Below are positions 49,771 to 58,366 of a stretch of 64,000 nt of DNA, piece after piece. Source of the stretch: an uncultured bacterium. GTDB lineage: Bacteria > Bacteroidota > Bacteroidia > Bacteroidales > Bacteroidaceae. The notes below the pieces were generated by a model. That model was not told the origin of the DNA. It saw nothing but the letters and a program-made list of their open reading frames with translations, and made no database searches. Every line of letters starts with the position of its first letter. The stretch's first letter is position 1. Both the position numbers and the translations under genes were made by a program. The stretch covers positions 37,044 to 101,043 of the forward strand of contig CAJMQV010000001.1 of the NCBI GenBank assembly GCA_905215575.1. Reading direction: 5' to 3'.

Positions 49771-51066
49771 ATGACTCAACAAGCATCTTCAACCGATATA
49801 TTTACCGAAACCCTGCCTTGCGGCATGCGTGTGGTGGCCATTCCTTCCATCACCAATGTGGTTTATTGCGGTATTGCCATCAAGACCGGTACACGCGACG
49901 AATTGCCTCACGAAAGCGGAATGGCCCATTTCTGCGAACATCTCACCTTTAAGGGAACGCATCACCGGAGCTCACGCCAAATTATCAACTACATGGAGTC
50001 TGTGGGCGGAGATCTGAATGCCTACACCGGTAAGGAAGAAACCATTTATTATGCCACCTTCCTGAAAGAACATTTCCCCAAGGCAGCCAACATTCTGACA
50101 GATATAGTATTGGGCAGTACTTATCCGGAAAACGAGATGAACAAGGAAGTTGAGGTAGTAATCGATGAAATTGAAAGCTACAATGATTCCCCGGCAGAAC
50201 TGATTTTCGACGAGTTTGAGAATCTGATTTTCCAAGGTCATCCTTTAGGCAGAAACATTTTGGGAGAGGCCGATAAACTCAGAAAATTCCGTTCGGAAGA
50301 TGTAAGAAACTTTGTCCGCCGCAACTATCGTCCGGAAAACATGGTGTTCTTCCTTTACGGACAGATACCCGGAAAGAAGATTGTAGACACGCTCAACAAG
50401 GCCATTGCCCACGTAACTCATTCGCTCAATGCACAAAGCCCCTTATATCCAAGTCTGACGCAAACGGAAAGCCACACTCCGCAAAACATGGAACAGTCCC
50501 CGCTTCCTCCCTATCAGGCAGTACACATCACCAAGAACAAAGATACGCATCAGGCCCACGTCATGATAGGAACCCGGGCATACAGCGCCCGAGATCCGCG
50601 TCATATAGCTCTGTATCTGCTGAACAATATTCTGGGCGGTCCGGGAATGAGTTCCCGCTTTAACATCATTCTTCGGGAAAACAACGGATTGGTCTACACC
50701 GTAGAAAGCAATATGACAAGCTATACCGATACTGGTATCTGGAGCGTATATTTCGGTTGCGACCCGCATGATGTGAAGCGTTGCATCCGCCTTATCCAAA
50801 AAGAACTGGAGCGATGGACCCGCTCACCGATCAGCGATCGTGCCTTAGCTGCCGCCAAGCGACAGATCAAGGGACAGATCGGTGTGTCATACGATAACTT
50901 TGAAAATGTGGCACTGGCTTCGGGAAAGACCTATCTGCACTACCATATCATACGCGACCGGGAAGCGCTTTATCGGAAAATCGACGCGCTCACGGCACAG
51001 GAACTGCATCAGGTAGCCTGCGAACTCTTTGCTCCGGACAAGCTCAGCATCTTAGTCTTTGAATAA
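49771..51066 (+). CDS. M16 family zinc peptidase
   Basis: A 431-residue pitrilysin-type peptidase. The inverted zinc motif HxxEH is H53-FC-E56-H57 and the distal zinc-ligand Glu lies about 75 residues later in EVEVVIDEIESY. A C-terminal M16C-like domain carries ILGGPGMSSRFNIILREN. No signal peptide is seen, so it is probably cytoplasmic or uses a non-standard route. It resembles the YmxG/mitochondrial-processing-peptidase-like group that degrades peptides. It is monocistronic. Confidence 0.9.
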   Translation: MTQQASSTDIFTETLPCGMRVVAIPSITNVVYCGIAIKTGTRDELPHESGMAHFCEHLTFKGTHHRSSRQIINYMESVGGDLNAYTGKEETIYYATFLKEHFPKAANILTDIVLGSTYPENEMNKEVEVVIDEIESYNDSPAELIFDEFENLIFQGHPLGRNILGEADKLRKFRSEDVRNFVRRNYRPENMVFFLYGQIPGKKIVDTLNKAIAHVTHSLNAQSPLYPSLTQTESHTPQNMEQSPLPPYQAVHITKNKDTHQAHVMIGTRAYSARDPRHIALYLLNNILGGPGMSSRFNIILRENNGLVYTVESNMTSYTDTGIWSVYFGCDPHDVKRCIRLIQKELERWTRSPISDRALAAAKRQIKGQIGVSYDNFENVALASGKTYLHYHIIRDREALYRKIDALTAQELHQVACELFAPDKLSILVFE

Positions 51067-51102
51067 ATTTTGTCCTGTATTCCAAATGATCATACAAAAA
51101 TA

Positions 51103-51137
51103 AAAAATGCGAAATTCACAATGAATTTCGCATTTTT
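51103..51137. terminator. Bidirectional terminator, M16 / lipoprotein operon
   Basis: 16-bp stem AAAAATGCGAAATTCA / TGAATTTCGCATTTTT with a 3-nt loop between two convergent genes. Confidence 0.92.
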
Positions 51138-51140
51138 CCA

Positions 51141-52136
51141 TTAAAAAGCGTATCCCAGACGAACCCAGAATGAATTTTGCCGACCGTCCTCATCAAAAAT
51201 AACAAAACCAGGCTGGTAAGTACAATCCAAATTAAAATTACCCAACCACAAACCGGCTCCGATCATTGCTCCGACATCAAATCTGGAATAACCAGAAATT
51301 TCAGAAATCGATTCATAAGAATATCCATCATCTCTATATCCCTCCATATCGCATGACCAGAAAAATCCTCCATGCAGATCAAAACTGAGATTCTTGCTCA
51401 ATTTCCATTTTCCGCCTATTCCAACCGGCATTTGGAACATATGAGCTCTGAGTTCTTTACCACTCGAATAATAATAGTAATCTGAACTCTTTTCTTTATA
51501 ACCTCTACTTGCAAAAATCACTCCAATATTCCAATACATAGTTGGATTTAGCTGGGTTATGGCTTCAATACCCACAGTATATCCCGGCAAGGCTGAATTC
51601 GTCGAACTAGCTCCCATTCTACTATTCATAGCATATCCAACTCTAAATGCAAATCTTGTTTTTCTTTGATCAACTTGCACAACTTGGATATTTTCCTCTG
51701 AAGCATCTTCCTTACGCAACACATAAAAATGTTTCTTTTCCAAGGTATCTGCTTTCAAAGTATCCAGATCGGAGGCGTCGGCTTTACGGATATTTGAAAT
51801 CTTTGCCGGATATCCACTCACAGTAACGCTTCTTTGCCCAAATGATTTCTTTGTATAGACAATCTCAGGCTTAATCATTATGTCACTCTCATTTTCTTTA
51901 ACAACATCAGCTATCAAGTTTTTGATTCTGATATTCTTATTATCCATCTTATAGGAAAAGGGAGAGAAATTCCATGTTTCTGTTTTCTCAACCTTATCCT
52001 TTACATCCAAATCAGCCACAGTTGGATACAAATGGACATTTGGAATAATATTCCGGGTAGAATATGTTTTCTGTGTCACAGAACAAGAAGACATGAATAA
52101 GCCTAAAGTAAAAATTAATAATATGGCTTTTTTCAT
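51141..52136 (-). CDS. Lipoprotein domain fused to an outer membrane barrel (third paralogue)
   Basis: A 331-residue lipoprotein (lipobox MSSC, C18). Residues about 18-150 share a domain with the two proteins encoded upstream: CSVTQK start, HLYPTVADLDV, NLIADVVKENESDIMI, and the end motif SVTVSGYPAKISN. A linker follows, and residues about 170-331 look like a small OmpA/OmpW-like beta-barrel (FAFRVGYAMNS to the terminal FWVRLGYAF, Phe last). The barrel would place the family domain at the outer membrane. It is the last gene of a three-gene minus-strand operon; 18 bp separate it from the middle gene. Function unknown. The region is richer in A/T than neighbouring genes. Confidence 0.72.
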   Translation of the reverse strand: MKKAILLIFTLGLFMSSCSVTQKTYSTRNIIPNVHLYPTVADLDVKDKVEKTETWNFSPFSYKMDNKNIRIKNLIADVVKENESDIMIKPEIVYTKKSFGQRSVTVSGYPAKISNIRKADASDLDTLKADTLEKKHFYVLRKEDASEENIQVVQVDQRKTRFAFRVGYAMNSRMGASSTNSALPGYTVGIEAITQLNPTMYWNIGVIFASRGYKEKSSDYYYYSSGKELRAHMFQMPVGIGGKWKLSKNLSFDLHGGFFWSCDMEGYRDDGYSYESISEISGYSRFDVGAMIGAGLWLGNFNLDCTYQPGFVIFDEDGRQNSFWVRLGYAF

Positions 52137-52154
52137 AAACCTTTGTTCTTTAAT

Positions 52155-52628
52155 TTATCGAGAAAAAATATTCTTCAAGAAACCTTTTCTTTCTATTTTA
52201 GATTTTCTGACCGAAGTCTTTTCATGCATAATTTCCAATGCCCGAAGGTCTTCTTTTCCAGCCTTTCTGAAATTCTTATATGTAGCCGGATAACCAGTAA
52301 TGGTCAAAGAACGCTGTCCAAACGGAACTTTCTTATAAGTTGATTGTACTTCCAACAATACATCAGCTCCGTTTTCCTTGACAATATCCGCAATCAGGTT
52401 GTCTCTTCTATCATTGTATGAGGGCTGACAGAACTGGAATAAAGAATATTCCCAAGTAATCGTCTTTTCTACTTTCTCCTGAGCTACATTCAGATCTACA
52501 ACTGTAGGATACTGTTTCACATTAACTTCAATATTCTGTGTTGTAGAAGTCGCCTTTTTCAACGTTCTACAACTGGAAACAGACAAACATATTATCGATA
52601 AAATTATATAACTGTATTTCATAACCAA
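52155..52628 (-). CDS. Small lipoprotein, second paralogue of the TGYPA family
   Basis: A 157-residue lipoprotein (lipobox VSSC). The shared domain carries QYPTVVDLNVAQEKVEKTITW, NLIADIVKENGADVLLEV and the end motif SLTITGYPATYKNFRKAG. A short basic tail (about 130-157) replaces the barrel of the third paralogue. It lies 6 bp after the first paralogue and 18 bp before the third. Function unknown. I recognise no characterised family. Confidence 0.7.
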   Translation of the reverse strand: MVMKYSYIILSIICLSVSSCRTLKKATSTTQNIEVNVKQYPTVVDLNVAQEKVEKTITWEYSLFQFCQPSYNDRRDNLIADIVKENGADVLLEVQSTYKKVPFGQRSLTITGYPATYKNFRKAGKEDLRALEIMHEKTSVRKSKIERKGFLKNIFSR

Positions 52629-52634
52629 TCACTT

Positions 52635-53009
52635 TTATTTCTCAATAGACTTAAAATTAGCAAATGTAGCAGGATATCCGGTTACTGTTACAGTACGAAT
52701 TTTCTTTCTGCCAAACATGTAAACTTTATATACAACTTCATGTTGCTTCTGAACCAATACATCAGCATTACCATTTGCCTTAAGTGCAGCGGCAACCGCA
52801 TTGTCGATAACGTGCTTCATACCTGCCTTCCGATCCTGTTTGTTAGGAGTATATGTATAAGAGATCTTATTGTTTGAAACAACCAGATCAGCCTTATTCT
52901 TACTTGATAAAGAAGCATTTACATCCATTGTTGTCGCTGTTGATTTTCTGAGCACAGAACATGATGTCAAACACAATACACAAGAAATAAATACAAAAAA
53001 CTTTTTCAT
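52635..53009 (-). CDS. Small lipoprotein, first paralogue of the TGYPA family
   Basis: A 124-residue lipoprotein (lipobox LTSC, C17) and the shortest version of the family: SVLRKSTATTMDVNASLSS, VIDNAVAAALKANGNADVLV and the end motif TVTVTGYPATFANFKSIEK. It is first in the operon. Nearly all of it is the shared domain, so it defines the module as about 100 residues ending in TGYPA-x-x-x-NF/NI. No clear promoter consensus is seen upstream. Function unknown. Confidence 0.7.
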   Translation of the reverse strand: MKKFFVFISCVLCLTSCSVLRKSTATTMDVNASLSSKNKADLVVSNNKISYTYTPNKQDRKAGMKHVIDNAVAAALKANGNADVLVQKQHEVVYKVYMFGRKKIRTVTVTGYPATFANFKSIEK

Positions 53010-53373
53010 AACAATTCTATTTTAATCGGACCCTTTTCCTTCGATTATGTTCTCCGGTCCTATGAGAGAAACAACAACCTTCTTAAAAATATTTTTTGCA
53101 AAATAAACAAAAATTCATCAATCAAAAGAAATGTTTTGTATACATTTCCGCTACATAAAGCGATAAAAAATTGCTACAAAATACCTTAAGGCGACATTGA
53201 ACACATTTCTAAATATATCAGATAAAACTCAAAATATAATAAACCACAAATGATTAAGACGAGTCTATTCAGACAGATTGAAAGTGATGATATTGCTCAT
53301 AAGCCAAGATTATATTTCAGATGTTATATTTTTATCTTATCTTCGCACACCCAATATCTCAATATTTCTATCT
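53010..53373. other. Divergent intergenic region, lipoprotein operon / flavoprotein
   Basis: 364 bp, A/T-rich. The only promoter-like sequence is TATCTTCG at 53338-53345 for the plus-strand flavoprotein (one mismatch to TAnnTTTG). No consensus box is visible for the minus-strand operon. No gene or strong repeat is seen. Confidence 0.4.
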
Positions 53374-54618
53374 ATGGCTACAACCAGAATCGCCATTATC
53401 GGCGGAGGAGCTGCCGGATTCTTTCTGGCCGCCAATATCCGGAAAAGTAATCCGGACACACAAATCATCATCTTCGAAAAAGCGGCCAAAGTACTGGCCA
53501 AGGTAAAGGTTTCGGGCGGAGGACGGTGCAATCTGACCAACTCTTTTGCTGAAATCAAGGATCTGGTGCATGCTTATCCGCGCGGTCACCGACTGATGAA
53601 AAAACTCTTCAAGACTTTTGACTATGAAGACGCTTACGAATGGTTTGAGAACAGAGGAGTGAGGCTCACCACTCAGGAAGACCAGTGTGTGTTTCCGGTG
53701 TCGCAAGACTCTGAATCCATCATTCTGTGCCTGAAAAGAGAAGCGCAAAAGAACGGTGCAGAGATCAGAACTCGCCATGAAGTGAACCGGATAGAACGAC
53801 TGGAAGACGGAACTTTCCGTTTGTCATTCAACTCGTCCGATATTCCTCCATATTGTGCCGATCGTGTAGCAATCACTTCAGGGGGCGCACCGCTTCCCAA
53901 AGATCTGCAGTTCTTACAGGAACTGGATCATGAAACCGAGGCTCCCGTGCCTTCGCTTTACACGTTCAACATTAAAAATGAGGCGGCCCATCAGCTGATG
54001 GGCATTGTTGTAGAAGAAGCTACAGCCTGGATTCCGGGCACAAAATTCAAAAGCCAGGGCGCCCTGCTCTTCACTCATTGGGGAATGAGTGGTCCGGCCA
54101 TACTGAAGTTGTCATCCTATGCAGCCCGATGGATTCACGAAAACAATTACCGGTTTCCACTGCAAGTGAGTTGGATACAAGAAAACAACACCGAACGGGT
54201 CGCGGAAGAACTGAAACACATCCAAAGTCTGCACGCACAAAAGCAATTGGCCAGCATACGGCCTTATCTGCTCCCGCAACGGCTATGGAATTATCTGATA
54301 GAAAAGGTAGGACTTACACCCGACAAGAAATGGGGAGAAACGGGCAAGAAAAGCATCAACCGTCTGGTAACCTTGCTCACTTCGGATACGTATGAAGTAA
54401 GCGGAAAAGGCAGCTTCCGTGACGAATTCGTTACCTGCGGAGGAATCAGCCTGAATGCCGTATCTCACCAAACCCTGGAGAGCAAACATTGTCCGGGCCT
54501 GTTCTTTGCCGGCGAAGTACTCGACATTGACGCCATAACCGGAGGATTCAATCTGCAGGCAGCCTGGACTACAGCCTATACAGTAGCCCAACACATCGGA
54601 AAAACGCCACAGGAATAA
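53374..54618 (+). CDS. HI0933/BaiN-like NAD(P)/FAD-dependent oxidoreductase
   Basis: A 414-residue flavoprotein from ATG 53374 (MATTRIAIIGGGAAGFF). The FAD Rossmann motif is IIGGGAAG, the family motif is KVKVSGGGRCNLTN, and the C-terminal FAD motif is GLFFAGEVLDIDAITGGFNLQAAWTTAY. It matches the HI0933-like family (YhiN); BaiN, a proposed bile-acid dehydroxylation reductase, is a member, but most members have no known substrate. The longer in-frame start would add 32 residues with no match to the family. It is monocistronic, followed by repeat D. Confidence 0.88.
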   Translation: MATTRIAIIGGGAAGFFLAANIRKSNPDTQIIIFEKAAKVLAKVKVSGGGRCNLTNSFAEIKDLVHAYPRGHRLMKKLFKTFDYEDAYEWFENRGVRLTTQEDQCVFPVSQDSESIILCLKREAQKNGAEIRTRHEVNRIERLEDGTFRLSFNSSDIPPYCADRVAITSGGAPLPKDLQFLQELDHETEAPVPSLYTFNIKNEAAHQLMGIVVEEATAWIPGTKFKSQGALLFTHWGMSGPAILKLSSYAARWIHENNYRFPLQVSWIQENNTERVAEELKHIQSLHAQKQLASIRPYLLPQRLWNYLIEKVGLTPDKKWGETGKKSINRLVTLLTSDTYEVSGKGSFRDEFVTCGGISLNAVSHQTLESKHCPGLFFAGEVLDIDAITGGFNLQAAWTTAYTVAQHIGKTPQE

Positions 54619-54687
54619 ACAGAAACAAAACAGGGAATAAATTTTATATAAAAGAAAAACGACCGAAAATACAGCCTCAACAACAAA

Positions 54688-54753
54688 AAATGCTCTCGAT
54701 AAAACATAAAAACGGTCCCGACCATTTTTAAAAAAGATCAGGACGAATTATTT
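54688..54753. repeat. 22-bp-period palindromic triplet, copy D
   Basis: Cores at 54694 (TCTCGA), 54716 (TCCCGA) and 54738 (TCAGGA), exactly 22 bp apart. The central GGTCCCGACCATTTTTA is the best palindrome of the family; the outer cores carry one change each. It sits between two plus-strand genes. Confidence 0.72.
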
Positions 54754-54847
54754 AAACGAAAAAACAACCCGGTTACAATATCATTGCAAAATACTTTCTT
54801 CCGCAGAAAAAGTAAAGACTAAAACGCAGCCTCTTCTTAAAAAAGAT

Positions 54848-54855
54848 TACCTTTG
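54848..54855 (+). promoter_or_regulatory. -7 box of the histidine acid phosphatase gene
   Basis: TACCTTTG fits TAnnTTTG, 27 bp before the ATG at 54883. The ribosome binding site is AAGGATAA. Confidence 0.7.
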
Positions 54856-54882
54856 TTATCATACACATAAGGATAACAAACG

Positions 54883-56154
54883 ATGAAGAAAACCATATTA
54901 TTATTTGCTTTGGCATGCTGCGCCTGGAATGTTTCCGCACAGACAGCACGCGAGGATTTCGAAAAAAATCCGCTTCTGAGCGCCGGAAAATATTTTGCCT
55001 ATCAAGCGCCCGCCACAACACAAACAGCGCCTCCAGCGGGCTATAAAGCCTTTTATTTGTCTTCTTTTGCCCGTCATGGCTCCCGTCATCTTACCAAGGA
55101 GAAGAAATATACCGAACCGCTCCAGATTCTGTGGGACGCAGAAAAGGCCCAGATGCTGACTCCGGCAGGGGAAAAGACTCTGAAAATTGCCACAGAACTT
55201 TATGACCGCGCCAAGGGGCGCTACGGGGAACTGACCGAAAAGGGAGCACGTCAGCACCGCGAACTGATTCAGAGAATGTTCCGGAACTATCCGGAAGTAT
55301 TTGCCGACGGAGTGCACGTCGACGCCCGGTCTACCTATAAGACCCGCGCCTTTCTGTCCATGGCGGCCGCCTGTGTGGAACTGAAAGGGCTGAATCCGAA
55401 ACTGAATATCACCACGGAAAGCAGCAATGCCGACCTGTATTACATCAAATACGAGAATGAGGCCTACGAGCAACAGCATCTCGTCCATATGGACTCGGTG
55501 TACCATGTGGCAGACAGCATTTATATCCATCCGGAAAGAATTATGAAAGAACTGTTCCGCAATGCGGATTTTGTGAGGAAACATATTCCGGACACCCGCA
55601 AGTTTATGTCCGATCTGTTCGAACTGCACGGAATCAGCCAAAGTTATGACAACCAGCAGGGACTGGACTTCCTGTTCTCCAAGGAGGAAGCATACGACAT
55701 GTGGCAACGCAATAACTTTGAATGGTATTACGAAAAAGGACCTTCGCCTTTGAGCGGAGGACATATGTATTATTTGGAAAAGAATCTGCTGAACAACTTT
55801 ATCGAAACAGCCGATTCGGTTATCAATCATTCTTGCAGACTGGTGAGCCTGCGCTTCGGTCACGACACCAATCTGGCTCCTTTGGCCGCACTGATGGGAC
55901 TGAACAGCCTGCGTACGGAAACCGCCGACTGGCAGAAAATTGCCGATACCTACCGCACTTATCAGATTATCCCGATGTGCGGAAACATTCAGATGGTATT
56001 CTACAGAAACGCAAAAGGCCAGGTTCTGGTAAAAATCCTGCTGAACGAGCGGGAGGCCAAGCTACCCATCCAATCAAAAACGGCTCCTTACTATGAATGG
56101 AACGCCGTAAAAGATTACTGGAAAAACACACTGGCTCAGATATCGCTGCCGTGA
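54883..56154 (+). CDS. Histidine acid phosphatase / phytase-like (clade 2)
   Basis: A 423-residue exported phosphatase with signal peptide about 1-19 (VSA-QT). The catalytic RHGSR motif lies at 64-68 (H65 nucleophile). The C-terminal proton-donor motif is HD (H327, D328 in FGHDTN). Bacteroides MINPP inositol-polyphosphate phosphatases share this fold, but that group typically has HAE in place of HD, so the substrate range here may differ from MINPP. It is probably periplasmic or carried by outer membrane vesicles, releasing phosphate from inositol phosphates or sugar phosphates. It is monocistronic. Confidence 0.85.
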   Translation: MKKTILLFALACCAWNVSAQTAREDFEKNPLLSAGKYFAYQAPATTQTAPPAGYKAFYLSSFARHGSRHLTKEKKYTEPLQILWDAEKAQMLTPAGEKTLKIATELYDRAKGRYGELTEKGARQHRELIQRMFRNYPEVFADGVHVDARSTYKTRAFLSMAAACVELKGLNPKLNITTESSNADLYYIKYENEAYEQQHLVHMDSVYHVADSIYIHPERIMKELFRNADFVRKHIPDTRKFMSDLFELHGISQSYDNQQGLDFLFSKEEAYDMWQRNNFEWYYEKGPSPLSGGHMYYLEKNLLNNFIETADSVINHSCRLVSLRFGHDTNLAPLAALMGLNSLRTETADWQKIADTYRTYQIIPMCGNIQMVFYRNAKGQVLVKILLNEREAKLPIQSKTAPYYEWNAVKDYWKNTLAQISLP

Positions 56155-56169
56155 TGATCTGAAACAAAC

Positions 56170-56220
56170 GAAAATCGCTCCACAAAACAGTTCTGTTGCC
56201 TGTTTTCGTAGAGCGATTTC
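56170..56220. terminator. Bidirectional terminator, phosphatase / WbqC-like
   Basis: GAAAATCGCTC / GAGCGATTTC outer stem and AAAACAG / CTGTTTT inner stem, T-rich on the plus side. Confidence 0.85.
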
Positions 56221-56227
56221 TTTTTCT

Positions 56228-56872
56228 TTACTGACAGCAGTCGCGAAGTACCAGAAGGCTTTCCGGTCCCATATTGAAGAGCAGGTCGGCAATGCTCAGA
56301 TTGGGCAGGAAACCGTTTCTTTCGGCAAATACCTGATAATACGGTACGGCTCGGAAATGGGCGTCCTGCTCGGCCGGAACACGCGGCTGGATCAGGAAAC
56401 GGCAATCTTCTGCCGGACCGCAGTTTTCGTCGAGGAACTGGTCGGAACGGCTCATCTGGGGCTGAAGGTCGATCAGACGGCACACCGTATCTTGAATGGC
56501 CAAATTGAAATCCAACAGGAAATCCCACTTTTTCTCATAGAACGGGCGGAAATCATCGGCGTAGTACTCAAAGAACGGACTGTTGCGGTAGGCCGATTCC
56601 AGCGCGTTCCAATGCAGATGGCGCCAGTTGCCATGGTCGGAAATACGGATGTCCTTCATGGGGCATTTCAGTCCGTCGTATTTCACGGTAGGCACCGTCA
56701 GAGCCAGCGGTCCGTCGGGCGCGGCAATCACGCAACGGTTCCGGTAAGTCTGCTTCGTATAATGATCAAACTGTTCCGTCACCACACGGGGATAACGGAA
56801 CAGTTTGGTATAATATTGCACCGGGGCCCAATAAGCGGTTGTGAGCCATACGGTGTCTTTTTCTTCGGTCAT
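56228..56872 (-). CDS. WbqC-like family protein
   Basis: A 214-residue soluble protein of the WbqC family (TTAYWAPVQYYTKLF, YRNRCVIAAPDGPLALTVPT, HWNALESAYRNSPFFEYY, PFYEKKWDFLLDFN). The family is found in polysaccharide loci and elsewhere, with no proven reaction; a transferase role has been suggested. Last of the dapB-lepB-wbqC run, 15 bp after lepB. Conserved gene order in Bacteroidetes rather than a glycan locus is the likely reason for its position. Confidence 0.82.
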   Translation of the reverse strand: MTEEKDTVWLTTAYWAPVQYYTKLFRYPRVVTEQFDHYTKQTYRNRCVIAAPDGPLALTVPTVKYDGLKCPMKDIRISDHGNWRHLHWNALESAYRNSPFFEYYADDFRPFYEKKWDFLLDFNLAIQDTVCRLIDLQPQMSRSDQFLDENCGPAEDCRFLIQPRVPAEQDAHFRAVPYYQVFAERNGFLPNLSIADLLFNMGPESLLVLRDCCQ

Positions 56873-56887
56873 AATTCTTGTTTCTGC

Positions 56888-58336
56888 TTATTTGATATTA
56901 TCTACCAGACGGAAGAGGCGGTTCCAGCGTACATGACCGTCAAACCATCCGCGGTCTTTGTCGAGCGACAACCAGATGATAATCGGCTTGCCGACTACAT
57001 GATCCTCGGGAACAAATCCCCAGTAACGGGAATCTTCGGAGTTATGACGGTTGTCACCCATCATCCAGTAGTAGTCCATCTTGAAGGTATAACTCTTGGC
57101 TTCCTTGCCGTTGATATAGATCTTTCCGTCTTCCTTCACTTGCAGGTCATTGCCTTCGTACACACGGATCGGGCGCTCATAAACGGCAATGTTCTCCGGA
57201 GTGAGATCGATAGACTTGCCTTTGGCCGGAATCCATACCGGACCGTAATTGTCGCTGGTCCATCCGGTTGCCTGATTCCAAGGGTAGATACCCTCGGTAT
57301 CGTTGGCCGGTTCGTAAGCGATGCTTTCTACAATATCCTTACGTTTGGACAGAACGTCATAGGCATGCTGGGTGAGCGGCATCACGCCACCGCGCTGTGC
57401 GGCTCCCTGAAGGTCTTCCTGACTGAGTCCCAGTTCGCGAACCAGTTCGTCGGGAATATTCTGTTTCAGGCTGATGCGGTAGTTATACTGCACATTATCG
57501 GGCTCTTTATTCGGTTTTCCGTCCAGATAAACAATGTGGTCCTTAATCTGGAGCGTCTGTCCGGGCAATCCCACACAGCGCTTCACATAGTTCTCACGAC
57601 GGTCCACCGGACGCCAGGTTACCTCACCGAACTCGGCCTGATTCTGTGCCACATACTGGCGTCCCAGTTCATAGAACTGAAGCAGATAGGAGCGCTGCTG
57701 CATCACGGGCAGTGAGTCGAGCACGGGCACCGGAGCAATCATCTGGTCGTAAATCTGACGACCGTAGCCGTAGCACAGGCGGTAGTACACGGCCTGATAG
57801 TTCGGATTGAGCGACACGGTATCTCCGGCCGGATAGTTGAACACGACGATGTCGTTCAGCTGTACCTTGCCTCCCTTGACACGCTTATACTCCCACTGCG
57901 GCCACTCGCTATAGGATTTGGTACCCAGAATAGGCATGGTGTGCTGGGTGAGCGGCATGGAAAGCGGCGTTTGCGGCACACGCGGTCCGTAACTCATCTT
58001 GCTCACAAACAGATAATCGCCCACAAGCAGGGATTTCTCCAGCGAAGAAGAAGGGATGGTATAGTTCTGGAAAAAATAGATATTCACAAAATATACCGCA
58101 ACCAAAGCAAAAACAATCGCATCAACCCAACTCATCACGGTGCGGGTAACGGGATTCTCGGCATCCTTCCACCAGGTCCAGCGTATTTTCTTGGTGATAT
58201 AGGCATCGAAAATGAACGGCAGTACGATCACGCCCCACCAGCTTCTGATCCAGATCAGAAAGGCAATGTAGAGCAGGCACACCACGCTCATTTTGATCCA
58301 CTGCGCCTTGGTCGGTTTCTGATTCTTTCTTTTCAT
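56888..58336 (-). CDS. lepB: Signal peptidase I
   Basis: Cleaves signal peptides on the periplasmic side of the inner membrane. Features: two to three N-terminal membrane segments (about 12-32, 35-50, 70-90), the catalytic Ser region IPSSSLEKSLLVGD, the Lys region NYVKRCVGLPGQ, and the box YYWMMGDNRHNSEDSRYWG. At 482 residues it is longer than proteobacterial LepB because of an insertion between the Ser and Lys regions (about 130-250), usual in Bacteroidetes. It is between dapB (30 bp) and wbqC (15 bp) on the same strand. Confidence 0.95.
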   Translation of the reverse strand: MKRKNQKPTKAQWIKMSVVCLLYIAFLIWIRSWWGVIVLPFIFDAYITKKIRWTWWKDAENPVTRTVMSWVDAIVFALVAVYFVNIYFFQNYTIPSSSLEKSLLVGDYLFVSKMSYGPRVPQTPLSMPLTQHTMPILGTKSYSEWPQWEYKRVKGGKVQLNDIVVFNYPAGDTVSLNPNYQAVYYRLCYGYGRQIYDQMIAPVPVLDSLPVMQQRSYLLQFYELGRQYVAQNQAEFGEVTWRPVDRRENYVKRCVGLPGQTLQIKDHIVYLDGKPNKEPDNVQYNYRISLKQNIPDELVRELGLSQEDLQGAAQRGGVMPLTQHAYDVLSKRKDIVESIAYEPANDTEGIYPWNQATGWTSDNYGPVWIPAKGKSIDLTPENIAVYERPIRVYEGNDLQVKEDGKIYINGKEAKSYTFKMDYYWMMGDNRHNSEDSRYWGFVPEDHVVGKPIIIWLSLDKDRGWFDGHVRWNRLFRLVDNIK

Positions 58337-58366
58337 GATGTTTATCTTCTTGAGGTTAGTTGGCTT

